In this document: positions 40,382 through 48,614 of the stretch, one piece after another | Numbering within the stretch: the first letter of the stretch is position 1 | Layout of the letters: every line of letters begins with the position of its first letter | Source: an uncultured Christensenellaceae bacterium | Lineage (GTDB): Bacteria > Bacillota > Clostridia > Christensenellales > Aristaeellaceae | Assembly: GCA_905234985.1 (NCBI GenBank) | Contig: CAJOJQ010000017.1 | Span: 43,191 to 107,190, forward strand | Direction of reading: 5' to 3' | Length of the DNA stretch: 64,000 nucleotides | Notes under the pieces: model-generated | Told to the model about the DNA's origin: nothing | The model's input: only the letters and a program-made list of their open reading frames with translations | Databases searched by the model: none | Translations under genes and position numbers: made by a program

Positions 40382-41863
40382 TTAGTCCATCAGGTCCAGC
40401 ATGATGTTGAGCTGGCGCTGGTGGGCGGCGGAATCGTAGCTGAGGAAGGTAAACTTCTTGCTGTAGCGGAAATCGCAGCGGCTGCAGAAGTACAGCACCA
40501 GGCTGGTATCGTCGCCGAACTTCTCTTCCAGGTTAATGATTTCGCCCTTGCCCATGCGCAGATCGGTCAGCTGTTCCGGCTCATACTGGGTCAGATCGGT
40601 GATCCGGTTCAGCACGGTGAAGAATTCTTCCGTTACCTTGAAGCGGGTATTATCGGCAATGGTGTAATCCACTTTCAGGTTGCCGTCGCGGATGGTCAGG
40701 GTCACGGTGCCCACGATGTAGGTGTTGGAGGCGACCAGTTCAAAGGTCTGGGTGCCTTCCTTGGAAGCGTCGAAGGGGGTGAACATGTACCAGGCGTCGG
40801 TGTTGTAGGGGTACAGGTTGGTATCGCGCAGACGCGGGCCAAAAGCACACAAGGTGTTGTTCTTCATGAGCTCCGTGTCCAGCTTTACTATTTTCTTGGG
40901 ATGGTCAGGATTAAGAGTACACTTATACTCTTTTTCGCCTTCTTCGGTCACGGTGGGCTGCTTGGTGATAGTACCGTTATCATACACATGGGCGTCGGGA
41001 ACTATCGAAATAGGCCGGGTGTCTACGTGAGAACTGTTCAGTTGACAGATGCGCGTCTCCACGCCTTCATACGTGCAGTTGGGCTTTTGGGTTACCTTCC
41101 AAGCGCCCCAAACGTGGCCGTTAGTGAGATCAACGTCGCCAGAGGTGGTGACATCCTTTTGGCCGCAACCACGCAGGCAGTTTCTGGTCGTGGTGGCGGG
41201 GGATACGCAGGTGGCAGCCTTCGTCACAGGAGAACCCCACTGGTGGCCCAGCGCGTCGAGCGTGGTATCTACATAGTGATTGCAGCCGGTGCGCATGCAG
41301 GATTGTCTCGACGTACCGGTGCTTTCACAGGTGGGCGCTTTGATCGTCACAGCAGTGCCGAGTTGGTGGCCCAGGGCACCAATCGTTTCTTCTATATAGT
41401 GGCCGCAACCGCGTTGGCATGTTTTCCTTTTTGTGCCGGTCTCGGTACAGGTGGCCGCTTTGGTCGTCGTCCAATCGGTGGGCATATCATGGCCCAGCGC
41501 ACTGGGATGCGTGGTCACTATGGCATTGGATTCAGGATGTACCCCGCAGGTTGTACAATAGGTTTCCTTTTCAGTTGTGCCCTCGGCGGTGCAGGTGGGC
41601 GCTTTAATGACTTTTTCTTTGGTTGTCCACTTGTGACCGATGGCGCTGATTTCTTCCGTGCCGATCTTTTGACCGCAGGCTACGCAGTACTTATCCCGAC
41701 TGCCCGTCTCAGTACACGTGGGCTGCTTTGTGACATTATAGCTATAGCCCATACTGCCGTGAACATCGCAGCCATCCGCCATAGCAATCGCGGTCAGACC
41801 CAGCAGCAGCGCGAGGACGACGGTGAAGAGAACCAATTTGCAGATGAAGCGTCCTTTTTTCAT
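40382..41863 (-). CDS. Secreted protein with seven cysteine-containing repeats
   Basis: A 493-residue protein with a signal peptide (about residues 1-30). Residues ~40-300 contain seven repeats of ~35-40 residues with the pattern P/A-T-C-T-x-x-G-T ... C-x(2-3)-C-G ... A-x-G-H, e.g. KAATCTETGTKRKTCQRGCG. Each ends in a GH-W-like unit, and the last repeats lose cysteines. The C-terminal ~190 residues form a separate domain (YMFTPFDASKEGTQTFELV) ending with CSRCDF. Similar repeats occur in clostridial surface proteins. The role is unknown. AAGGAGG precedes the ATG at 41863 by ten bases. Confidence 0.75.
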   Translation of the reverse strand: MKKGRFICKLVLFTVVLALLLGLTAIAMADGCDVHGSMGYSYNVTKQPTCTETGSRDKYCVACGQKIGTEEISAIGHKWTTKEKVIKAPTCTAEGTTEKETYCTTCGVHPESNAIVTTHPSALGHDMPTDWTTTKAATCTETGTKRKTCQRGCGHYIEETIGALGHQLGTAVTIKAPTCESTGTSRQSCMRTGCNHYVDTTLDALGHQWGSPVTKAATCVSPATTTRNCLRGCGQKDVTTSGDVDLTNGHVWGAWKVTQKPNCTYEGVETRICQLNSSHVDTRPISIVPDAHVYDNGTITKQPTVTEEGEKEYKCTLNPDHPKKIVKLDTELMKNNTLCAFGPRLRDTNLYPYNTDAWYMFTPFDASKEGTQTFELVASNTYIVGTVTLTIRDGNLKVDYTIADNTRFKVTEEFFTVLNRITDLTQYEPEQLTDLRMGKGEIINLEEKFGDDTSLVLYFCSRCDFRYSKKFTFLSYDSAAHQRQLNIMLDLMD

Positions 41864-42218
41864 CTTGATACTTCCTCCTTTATGAGCGTCGGCACAATCA
41901 GGCATTTGGCCGACGAGTTCTTATTCCCGAAGAACCCGACCGGTCATTTCCCTGTCCGCACGACGCAGGGCCGCGCTTCCGTTTCCCCTCCGGCGCTGCC
42001 GGATACGACGAAAAAGAAGCACAACCTCCCGGAAAATTCGCCTGATTCTTCACTGAAATAATATCACATTTCTTGTGTGAAAGTGTTAAGCAACGATACT
42101 AAAAATGTTAAAAAACTGGATTAAAATTGTTAAAAAAGTGCTACAATGCGAAATAATTCCAAAAAATGTAACTTAATTGTTGCGAGAATGTGTTTACGGG
42201 GCGGCGGGGGCGCATACC
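41864..42218. other. Intergenic region, no gene seen
   Basis: An AT-rich stretch (42050-42180) between two divergent genes, with repeated TGTTAAAAA words and a rightward TACAAT box (42142-42147) lacking a good -35. The rest is GC-rich and I see no supported reading frame. Confidence 0.5.
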
Positions 42219-42920
42219 ATGAAAGCGGGAGGGGAAAAGCGGAACATGAAGGGAAAAACGGGGAAGGGGGCCTGCGGCGGGCGGCACGCCCTGCGGTGGG
42301 CGCTGATCGTCGCGCTGATCCTGGCGGCGGCTGGCTTCTGGATGGAAAAAAATTTGGAAACGGTGATTCTGGATATGGCCTATGCCCGGGCGGAAGCCAT
42401 GGCGGTGGAATATATGCACGAGGCCGTGCGGGACGTGATGGGCGACGAAATCTCCTATCAGGATATGATCACCGTGCGCACTGACGAAAGCGGGCGGGTG
42501 ACCATGCTGCAGGCCAACGCCGTGCGCATGAACGAGCTGGCCGCCTTTACGGCCCTGCAGGCCCAGGCCAGCCTGGAAAGCGCCGACGCCCAGAGCGTGG
42601 CCATTCCCCTGGGGTCGGCCCTGGGCATCCCGTTCTTATCGGCATTGGGGCCAAAGATCAGGGTGCGCATCGTGCCGGTGAGCGCCGTGTCCGCCGCCTT
42701 CTCCACGGAGTTTGAATCAGCGGGCATCAACCAGACGAGGCACAAAATCTATCTGTCCCTGCGCACCACGGTGCGGCTGGTGATCCCCAGCGGGGGCAGG
42801 CAGGTGTCCCTGGGCAGCCAGGTGCTGATCGCCGAATCCATCATCGTGGGCGACGTGCCCCAGTCCTACGTGCAGGTGCCTGATATGGGGGACGCGCTGA
42901 ACTTCGCCATACCGGAGTAA
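42219..42920 (+). CDS. yunB: Sporulation protein YunB
   Basis: A sigma-E-type sporulation membrane protein of unknown biochemical role. The 233-residue product has one N-terminal helix (about residues 27-45) and a conserved domain with LGPKIRVRIVPVSAVSAAFS and FESAGINQTRHKIYL, which are diagnostic. I use ATG 42219 behind GGGGGCG. An ATG at 42246 behind GGGAGGGG is an alternative. Confidence 0.88.
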   Translation: MKAGGEKRNMKGKTGKGACGGRHALRWALIVALILAAAGFWMEKNLETVILDMAYARAEAMAVEYMHEAVRDVMGDEISYQDMITVRTDESGRVTMLQANAVRMNELAAFTALQAQASLESADAQSVAIPLGSALGIPFLSALGPKIRVRIVPVSAVSAAFSTEFESAGINQTRHKIYLSLRTTVRLVIPSGGRQVSLGSQVLIAESIIVGDVPQSYVQVPDMGDALNFAIPE

Positions 42921-42997
42921 AAGCACAGATACTTGTTAAATTTGAATAATCTTCGTAATTTTTTCGTAATTTTTTATTTGGAAAACATCCCCATTGC

Positions 42998-43026
42998 TTG
43001 ACAGGCGGGCGTTTCTGCACTACAAT
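42998..43026 (+). promoter_or_regulatory. Consensus promoter of the DUF11/CARDB-like surface protein
   Basis: TTGACA (42998-43003), 17-bp spacer, TACAAT (43021-43026), ~60 bp before the ATG. Confidence 0.85.
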
Positions 43027-43088
43027 ATACATTAGTATGGATTCAATCTATCCCGGCGCGTTTTTGCGCCCGGAAGGAGGGAAGGGCA

Positions 43089-45038
43089 ATGAGCTTTGCC
43101 CGCGGAATGCTGCGGACCACAGGAGTGATCCTCCTGATTTTGGTATTGGCTTTCATGTTTCAATGCGCCGGCCTTGCGGAGGACGCCGATCCTGTGAACT
43201 TTACCATCCAGGTGACGCCCGACAGCCTGACCGGCCCCGGCGAGGTGAATGTTTCGCTCCGGGTGTCCAACCCCACGGGGGAGGATATGATTGCTCCCGT
43301 CACCCTGCTGGACCCGGACGGCAACGTGGTCGCTTCCTTTGGGGACGGCGGCACCTATATCCTGAAATCCGGCGATTCCCGTTCCTGGGAGGGCAAATGG
43401 AACGTGACCCAGGCGCAGTTGGACGCCGGGGCGGTTTCCTATACCCTGAGCTACCACGTGGAGGACGAAACCGGCGCCCTGGTGGAAATGAAAAAGCATG
43501 CCACGGCCAAAATCTCCTTCACGGGCGAACGGGTGAACCTTTCGGTGAACCGCACCATCAGCCCCGAAGTGGTGCGCTCCAGCGGCACGGCCACCGTGAC
43601 TTATGAGCTGTACAATAACGGCAACGTGACCCTGACCGATATCCGGGTGCAGGAAAAGATCAGCAAAAAGGCCAAAACCGTAGAATCCCTGGGCGCGGGC
43701 GAACGCGCCACTGTGGAATTCACCAGCCGCATCGGCAACGCCGATCTGACCAGCAACGCCACCATCACCTATAAGGCGGAAGGCTCCACCAAAACAGAAA
43801 AAATCACCGTGGAGGACGCGATTATCCCCGTGGCGAAGCCCGACCTGAAAATCGAGCTGTCCAGCCCCACCGCGGGCGTAAACGTGGGCGAGGCCGCCAC
43901 CTTGGTCATCACCTTTACTAACGCGGGCAACGTGACCTATTCCAACGTGACGGTGTCGGAAGCCAAGAAGGGTGAGATCCTGACCAACCTGACCATTCCC
44001 GCCGGGGCCACCGTGACCGAAACCAAGGACTTTATTCTGATGGAACCCACCACCTTTAAGGTGACGGCCACCCTGCCGGACAACACCGGCGAAACCAAGA
44101 CCATGAACTCCAAGGAGCTGAGCATCGGCGTATTCGACCCCGAAAAGCAGCTGCTGCTGACGCTGAACCTGACCAGCGATCAGGAATCGGTTCCTTCCGT
44201 GCCCGCCGACGTGCGGTTCCACCTGACGGTGACCAACAACAGCAACATCAAGGCGGAAAAAATCGCCATCACCCACGGCAGCACCGCCATTTATACCATC
44301 GCTTCCCTGGAGCCGGGCGGCAGCATCGTGCTGGATCGGGACGTGCGCATTTCCCAGACGGGCCAGTTCCGCTTCACCGCCACCCTGAAGGACTCCATGA
44401 ACAACACCGTCGCTTTTGAATCCAACACCCTGCGCATCGGCCTGAACCGCGCCACGCCCCAGCCCACCGCCGTGCCGGTGACTACGGTGGCGCCACCCGT
44501 TCTGGTCACCGCCGCGCCCACCGATTCTCTGCTGGGCCAGGGACGCAGCGCTCTGATGACCGCCGCCATGGTGCTGGGCGCGCTGTTCGCCGCCGTGTTT
44601 GCGCTGTTCATCGTCAGCACCTGCATCCGGCTGTATAAGAAGGGCAAGTCCAACGCGGCCTACGACCATTTAGAGCTGGCGGAACGCCGGGATTATACCG
44701 AAGTGCCCGAGGAAACGGAATTCGACGAGGAGATCGAGGATAAACCCGATCAGCCCGACGATGAATTCAGGGTGCCCCCCGCCCGTGTGGAGCTGCCCCA
44801 TGAACGGGTGCTGAACCAGGCCGAGGAAGAAGCCCGGAAGGCCGCGGAACAATTGAAGGAAATCCCCGCCACCGACGAGGAAGGCGGCTATCGCGTGTCC
44901 CGCGCCAGCGCCCAGGAGGAGCAGAAGCCCGCCGTTGAAGAACCCGCGAAGGAAAAGGCGGAGGAGCCGGAGGAAAGCGCCGCGCCCGTCGAAACCAGAC
45001 GGCACCGCCGTTCCGCCCGCCGGGAGGATAACGAGTAA
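43089..45038 (+). CDS. Membrane-anchored surface protein with repeated beta-sandwich (DUF11/CARDB-like) domains
   Basis: A 649-residue protein with a signal peptide (about residues 1-30). Three or four Ig-like units follow, each with a conserved ...NxGNVTxxxVxV... pattern (e.g. YELYNNGNVTLTDIRV, FTNAGNVTYSNVTV, VTNNSNIKAEKIAI). A Thr/Pro-rich linker and one transmembrane helix (about residues 490-512) come next, then a ~135-residue acidic, Glu/Ala/Pro-rich cytoplasmic tail ending in an Arg-rich cluster (RRHRRSARRED). The tail resembles those of the Asp23/AmaP proteins. No sorting signal. Function unknown. Confidence 0.78.
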   Translation: MSFARGMLRTTGVILLILVLAFMFQCAGLAEDADPVNFTIQVTPDSLTGPGEVNVSLRVSNPTGEDMIAPVTLLDPDGNVVASFGDGGTYILKSGDSRSWEGKWNVTQAQLDAGAVSYTLSYHVEDETGALVEMKKHATAKISFTGERVNLSVNRTISPEVVRSSGTATVTYELYNNGNVTLTDIRVQEKISKKAKTVESLGAGERATVEFTSRIGNADLTSNATITYKAEGSTKTEKITVEDAIIPVAKPDLKIELSSPTAGVNVGEAATLVITFTNAGNVTYSNVTVSEAKKGEILTNLTIPAGATVTETKDFILMEPTTFKVTATLPDNTGETKTMNSKELSIGVFDPEKQLLLTLNLTSDQESVPSVPADVRFHLTVTNNSNIKAEKIAITHGSTAIYTIASLEPGGSIVLDRDVRISQTGQFRFTATLKDSMNNTVAFESNTLRIGLNRATPQPTAVPVTTVAPPVLVTAAPTDSLLGQGRSALMTAAMVLGALFAAVFALFIVSTCIRLYKKGKSNAAYDHLELAERRDYTEVPEETEFDEEIEDKPDQPDDEFRVPPARVELPHERVLNQAEEEARKAAEQLKEIPATDEEGGYRVSRASAQEEQKPAVEEPAKEKAEEPEESAAPVETRRHRRSARREDNE

Positions 45039-45057
45039 CAACCGTTTCAAAAAAACG

Positions 45058-45092
45058 ACCCCGTCAGTTTTCAATAGAAGCTGACGGGGCTT
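45058..45092 (+). terminator. Intrinsic terminator of the surface protein gene
   Basis: CCCCGTCAG/CTGACGGGG stem ~20 bp past the stop, followed by CTTCCTT. Confidence 0.8.
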
Positions 45093-45116
45093 CCTTATAG
45101 AAAGAAGGAATAGGGT

Positions 45117-45539
45117 ATGAAAACGCTGCGTGTGCTGATCGTGGACGGCCAGGGCGGCGGCATCGGCCGCCAGCTGGTGGAAGAAATCAAAGCAAGCGGC
45201 CTGAATTGCCAAATCACCGCCGTGGGCGCGAACACCGCCGCCACCGCCGCCATGCTGAAAGCGGGGGCCGACCAGGGCGCTACCGGGGAAAACGCCGTCA
45301 AGGTGTGCTGCCGGGACGCGGACGTGATCATGGGGCCGGTGGGCGTCGCCATCGCCGATTCCCTGCTGGGCGAAATCACCCCCGCCATGGCCCTGGCCGT
45401 GGGCCAGAGCCGCGCCCGCCGCCTGCTCCTGCCCGTGAACCACTGCCAGAACGTGATCGTGGGCGTTTCCGATTTGTCCGTCCGCGCCCTGACGGCGGAA
45501 GCCGTGCGGGTGCTGGGCAAATGGGCGCGGGAGGAATAA
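45117..45539 (+). CDS. DUF3842 family protein
   Basis: A 140-residue protein with an N-terminal VLIVDGQGGGIGRQLVEEIK, a Rossmann-like nucleotide-binding beginning, and CRDADVIMGPVGVAIADSLLGE in the middle, both typical of the DUF3842 family of Clostridia. No biochemical role is known to me. AGAAGGAATAG precedes the ATG. It lies between a terminator and a convergent glycosidase gene, so it is monocistronic. Confidence 0.85.
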   Translation: MKTLRVLIVDGQGGGIGRQLVEEIKASGLNCQITAVGANTAATAAMLKAGADQGATGENAVKVCCRDADVIMGPVGVAIADSLLGEITPAMALAVGQSRARRLLLPVNHCQNVIVGVSDLSVRALTAEAVRVLGKWAREE

Positions 45540-45542
45540 AAA

Positions 45543-45566
45543 ATCAGGGGCCGCGAAGACCCCTGA
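45543..45566. terminator. Hairpin between convergent genes
   Basis: TCAGGGG/CCCCTGA stem directly past the DUF3842 stop. It lacks a long T-run but lies between two convergent genes. Confidence 0.5.
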
Positions 45567-45624
45567 TAGCGTTCCGCAATCGCTTCCATTTCCCGCCGGA
45601 GACAAAGGGCGTCAAAGGACGATA

Positions 45625-46773
45625 TTACTTTGTTCCCAGCCTGCCGTTCTTAAAGGAAAGAATGCGGTACACGCTTTCGTCGATGCGGCTTTCCGGGATC
45701 GTGCCATTTTCAACGGCCTGCACCACGCCGTCGAAGGCCTCAAAATAATCGTAGGGCATGAGCAGGATATCCGCCCCCGCCTGGATGCACCGGATGCAGG
45801 CCTCGGAAGATGTGTATTTTTCCCGGATCGCGCCCATGGCCAGAGCGTCGGTGATGATGAGACCCTGAAAGCCCAATTCATCCCGCAGCTTTTCCGTCAA
45901 AAGGATATGCGACATGGTGGCGGGTTCGTCGCTGCCGGTCACGTTGGGGGCGGCGATGTGGGCGGTCATGACCAGATCGGTACCCGCTTCGATGCCCGCC
46001 CGGAAGGGGAGCATTTCACAGGCGCTGATTTCCTCCCAGGTTTTCAGGGTTTCGGCATAGCCGGTATGGGTATCGGTGGCGGTGTCTCCGTGGCCGGGGA
46101 AATGCTTGAGGCAGGAGGCCGCTCCGCTTTCATGCAGCCCCAAAACCACCTGCCGCACCATGCCCGCCGCCACGGTGGGATCGTTGCCGAAGGCCCGGTC
46201 GCCGATGACGGGATTTTTGGGATTCGTGTTCACGTCGGCCACCGGCGCGAAATCAATGTCCAGTCCGTAGGCGGTCAGGTATTCCCCAATGGTCTTTCCG
46301 GCGGCGTAAGCCTGGCCTTCGTCCCCGGTTTTGGCGATGATCCCCATGGCGGGGAATTTGGACACGCTGAAATTCTCCGGATGATTGGCGATGCGGGCCA
46401 CCCGGCCCCCTTCCTCGTCAATGCCTAACATGGGCGAACCGCTCAGGGCGTGCAGGGCTTCGGTGAAAGCCGTCAGCTGACTGGGGGAGAGGATGTTCTT
46501 GCGGAACAGGGCAAAGCCGCCGCAGGGATAGTTGGCGTAGTTTTCCTTCATTTCCTCGCTCACCTGGGTGGCCCCGATGATGGAGTTGTCCTCCAGCTCC
46601 GCCGGGCCGAAGCGCCCTTCCAGCGCGTCGGGCCGGATCATGAACAATTGCCCCACCTTTTCCCGCAGGGCCATGCTTTGCATTTGCAGGGCCACGGGGT
46701 CTTCCTCCGCCCTGGCGGCGGACATCATTAGCAGTCCCATAGACAAAAGCGCGGCGGTCAAACGTTTCTTCAT
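45625..46773 (-). CDS. nagZ: Secreted beta-N-acetylhexosaminidase, GH3 (NagZ-like)
   Basis: The 382-residue protein has a signal peptide (about residues 1-22) and the GH3 catalytic barrel. KHFPGHGDTATDTH (about residue 225) carries the His-Asp acid/base dyad of NagZ-type enzymes. The nucleophile Asp is in GLIITDALAMGAI (about residue 305). It removes GlcNAc from muropeptides or chitooligomers outside the membrane. GGAGG precedes the ATG. Confidence 0.9.
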   Translation of the reverse strand: MKKRLTAALLSMGLLMMSAARAEEDPVALQMQSMALREKVGQLFMIRPDALEGRFGPAELEDNSIIGATQVSEEMKENYANYPCGGFALFRKNILSPSQLTAFTEALHALSGSPMLGIDEEGGRVARIANHPENFSVSKFPAMGIIAKTGDEGQAYAAGKTIGEYLTAYGLDIDFAPVADVNTNPKNPVIGDRAFGNDPTVAAGMVRQVVLGLHESGAASCLKHFPGHGDTATDTHTGYAETLKTWEEISACEMLPFRAGIEAGTDLVMTAHIAAPNVTGSDEPATMSHILLTEKLRDELGFQGLIITDALAMGAIREKYTSSEACIRCIQAGADILLMPYDYFEAFDGVVQAVENGTIPESRIDESVYRILSFKNGRLGTK

Positions 46774-46862
46774 TCAAAAACCCTCCTTCTGGATCGGCTG
46801 TCATTAAGTAGATTATATCACAAAAGGCCGGCAAAAAGAAGCACGAATTATTGCCAGACGGA

Positions 46863-46891
46863 TTGACTTACCCTGCCCGCTGTGATAAAAT
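46863..46891 (+). promoter_or_regulatory. Promoter of scfA-scfB
   Basis: TTGACT (46863-46868), 17-bp spacer, TAAAAT (46886-46891), ~33 bp before the SCIFF start codon. Confidence 0.8.
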
Positions 46892-46923
46892 AAACCGAAC
46901 TTCGTAATGGGGAGGATTTTAAG

Positions 46924-47076
46924 ATGAAGCACATTCAGACCCTGAACACCCGCGACCTGTGCGAAAGCGCCAAGAACGGCGGCTGCGGCGAATGCCAGAC
47001 CTCTTGCCAGTCCGCTTGCAAGACCAGCTGCGGCATTGCCAATCAGCAGTGCGAAAACAAGGCCCAGGAGGAATAA
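46924..47076 (+). CDS. scfA: SCIFF ranthipeptide precursor
   Basis: A 50-residue precursor whose cysteines are linked to the alpha- or gamma-carbons of other residues by the adjacent radical SAM enzyme. The conserved MKHIQTLNT start and the CGECQTSCQSACKTSC core identify it. Besides the usual six cysteines (21, 24, 28, 32, 36, 43) there is a seventh at position 13, in RDLCESAK, where I recall a non-cysteine in most homologues. GGGGAGG precedes the ATG. In related species SCIFF is linked to signalling. Confidence 0.95.
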   Translation: MKHIQTLNTRDLCESAKNGGCGECQTSCQSACKTSCGIANQQCENKAQEE

Positions 47077-47087
47077 TCCCAATCTGT

Positions 47088-47120
47088 GCCCAGTGCCGCC
47101 CAGCGGGCGGCATTTTTTAT
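47088..47120 (+). terminator. Terminator between scfA and scfB
   Basis: TGCCGCC/GGGCGGCA hairpin plus six T (up to 47119) between the peptide and maturase genes. It is probably leaky, lowering maturase expression relative to the precursor. Confidence 0.78.
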
Positions 47121-47137
47121 GACAGGGGAAACGAAAG

Positions 47138-48523
47138 ATGATACATCAGTATAAGTTAGGCGGGCTGCCCATCGTGCTGGACGCTTGCTCCGGCAGCGTA
47201 CACATCGTGGACGATATCGCCTATGATATGATCGCCCTGTACGAAGAAAAAAGCAGGGAAGAAATCATTGCGGCCATGCTGGAAAAATACGGCGGCAGGG
47301 AAGACGTGAACGCGGAAGAACTGGCCGAATGTTATGACCAGATCACCGAACTGAAAAACGCCGGAAAGCTGTTTACCCCCGATACCTTCGCCCCCATGGC
47401 GGGGAAGCTCAAACAGAAAACCGCTGGGGTGGTGAAGGCCCTGTGCCTCCACGTGGCCCACACCTGCAACCTGAACTGCTCCTACTGCTTTGCCAGCCAG
47501 GGCAAGTATCACGGGGAACGGGCGATCATGAGTTTTGAAGTGGGCAAGCAGGCCCTGGATTTCCTCATCGCCCATTCCGGCACGCGGCATAATTTGGAGG
47601 TGGACTTTTTCGGCGGCGAGCCACTCATGAATTTTGACGTGGTGAAGCGCCTGGTGGCCTACGCCCGCAGCATCGAAAAGGAGCATGACAAGCGTTTCCG
47701 CTTTACGCTGACCACCAACGGCGTGCTGATCGACGACGACGTGATCGACTTTGCCAACCGGGAATGCAGCAACGTGGTGCTGTCCCTGGACGGGCGCAAG
47801 GAAATCCATGACCGGTTCCGGGTGGACTACGCCGGGAACGGCAGCTGGGAAAAGATCGTGCCCAAGTTCCAAAAGCTGGTCGCGGCCCGGGGCGGGAAGA
47901 ATTATTACATGCGGGGCACCTTCACCCACGCCAATCCCGACTTTTTGAAGGATATTCAGGTGATGCTTGATCTTGGCTTTAACGAGCTGAGCATGGAACC
48001 GGTGGTCTGCGCGGCGGACGATCCCAGCGCCCTCACGGAAGAAGACAAGGCCGTCGTCATGGAGCAATACGAAAAGCTGGCGGAGCTGATGATCCGGCGC
48101 CGCCGGGAGGGCAGGCCCTTCACCTTCTATCATTACATGATCGACCTGAAAGGCGGCCCCTGCATCTACAAGCGCATTTCCGGCTGCGGTTCCGGCACCG
48201 AATACATGGCCGTTACCCCCTGGGGCGACCTGTACCCCTGCCACCAGTTCGTGGGTGAGGAAAAATTCAAGCTCGGCAACGTGTGGGACGGTGTGGACAA
48301 CACCGCCGTGCGGGACGAGTTCGCCGCCTGCAACGTGTACGCCCGGCCCGAATGCAAGGATTGCTGGGCCAAGCTCTACTGCTCCGGCGGGTGCGCCGCC
48401 AACGCCTACCACGCCACCGGCTCGGTGCGCGGGGTGTACGCCTATGGCTGTGACCTGTTCCGCAAGCGCATGGAATGCGCCATCATGGCGGAAGCCGTGC
48501 GGATGATGGAAGACGATAAATAA
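47138..48523 (+). CDS. scfB: SCIFF radical SAM maturase (thioether-forming, SPASM)
   Basis: The 461-residue enzyme has an N-terminal peptide-recognition (RRE-like) region (about residues 1-90), the radical SAM cluster motif CNLNCSYC (about residue 111), and a C-terminal SPASM domain with several Cys (CGSG, LYPCHQF, CKDCWAKLYCSGGCAAN). It installs the Cys thioether links in SCIFF. ATG 47138 follows AGGGGAAACG. Its position directly after scfA makes the assignment firm. Confidence 0.95.
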   Translation: MIHQYKLGGLPIVLDACSGSVHIVDDIAYDMIALYEEKSREEIIAAMLEKYGGREDVNAEELAECYDQITELKNAGKLFTPDTFAPMAGKLKQKTAGVVKALCLHVAHTCNLNCSYCFASQGKYHGERAIMSFEVGKQALDFLIAHSGTRHNLEVDFFGGEPLMNFDVVKRLVAYARSIEKEHDKRFRFTLTTNGVLIDDDVIDFANRECSNVVLSLDGRKEIHDRFRVDYAGNGSWEKIVPKFQKLVAARGGKNYYMRGTFTHANPDFLKDIQVMLDLGFNELSMEPVVCAADDPSALTEEDKAVVMEQYEKLAELMIRRRREGRPFTFYHYMIDLKGGPCIYKRISGCGSGTEYMAVTPWGDLYPCHQFVGEEKFKLGNVWDGVDNTAVRDEFAACNVYARPECKDCWAKLYCSGGCAANAYHATGSVRGVYAYGCDLFRKRMECAIMAEAVRMMEDDK

Positions 48524-48527
48524 TTTA

Positions 48528-48588
48528 TCAGGGGGAAACCGCTCTTTGCAGACCAAAGAGCGGTTTCCCCCTGACCCCCTTCCGAGAA
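48528..48588. repeat. GGGGGAAACC hairpin family, copy 4
   Basis: A perfect 21-bp stem (48528-48548 with 48554-48574; TCAGGGGGAAACCGCTCTTTG) and a 5-nt loop, followed by CCCCCTTCCGAGAAAG, the same flank (inverted) as the other copies. It lies just past the scfB stop and may act as its terminator. Confidence 0.82.
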
Positions 48589-48614
48589 AGTCATAATAGG
48601 AAGTGTTTCATATC

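Noticed and set aside
40370..42061. 563-residue plus-strand reading frame
   Set aside because: Antisense to the Cys-repeat surface protein gene; no promoter or ribosome site, and the repeats make sense only on the minus strand.
43032..44669. 545-residue minus-strand reading frame
   Set aside because: Antisense to the surface protein gene with a consensus promoter; Gly/His-rich shadow.
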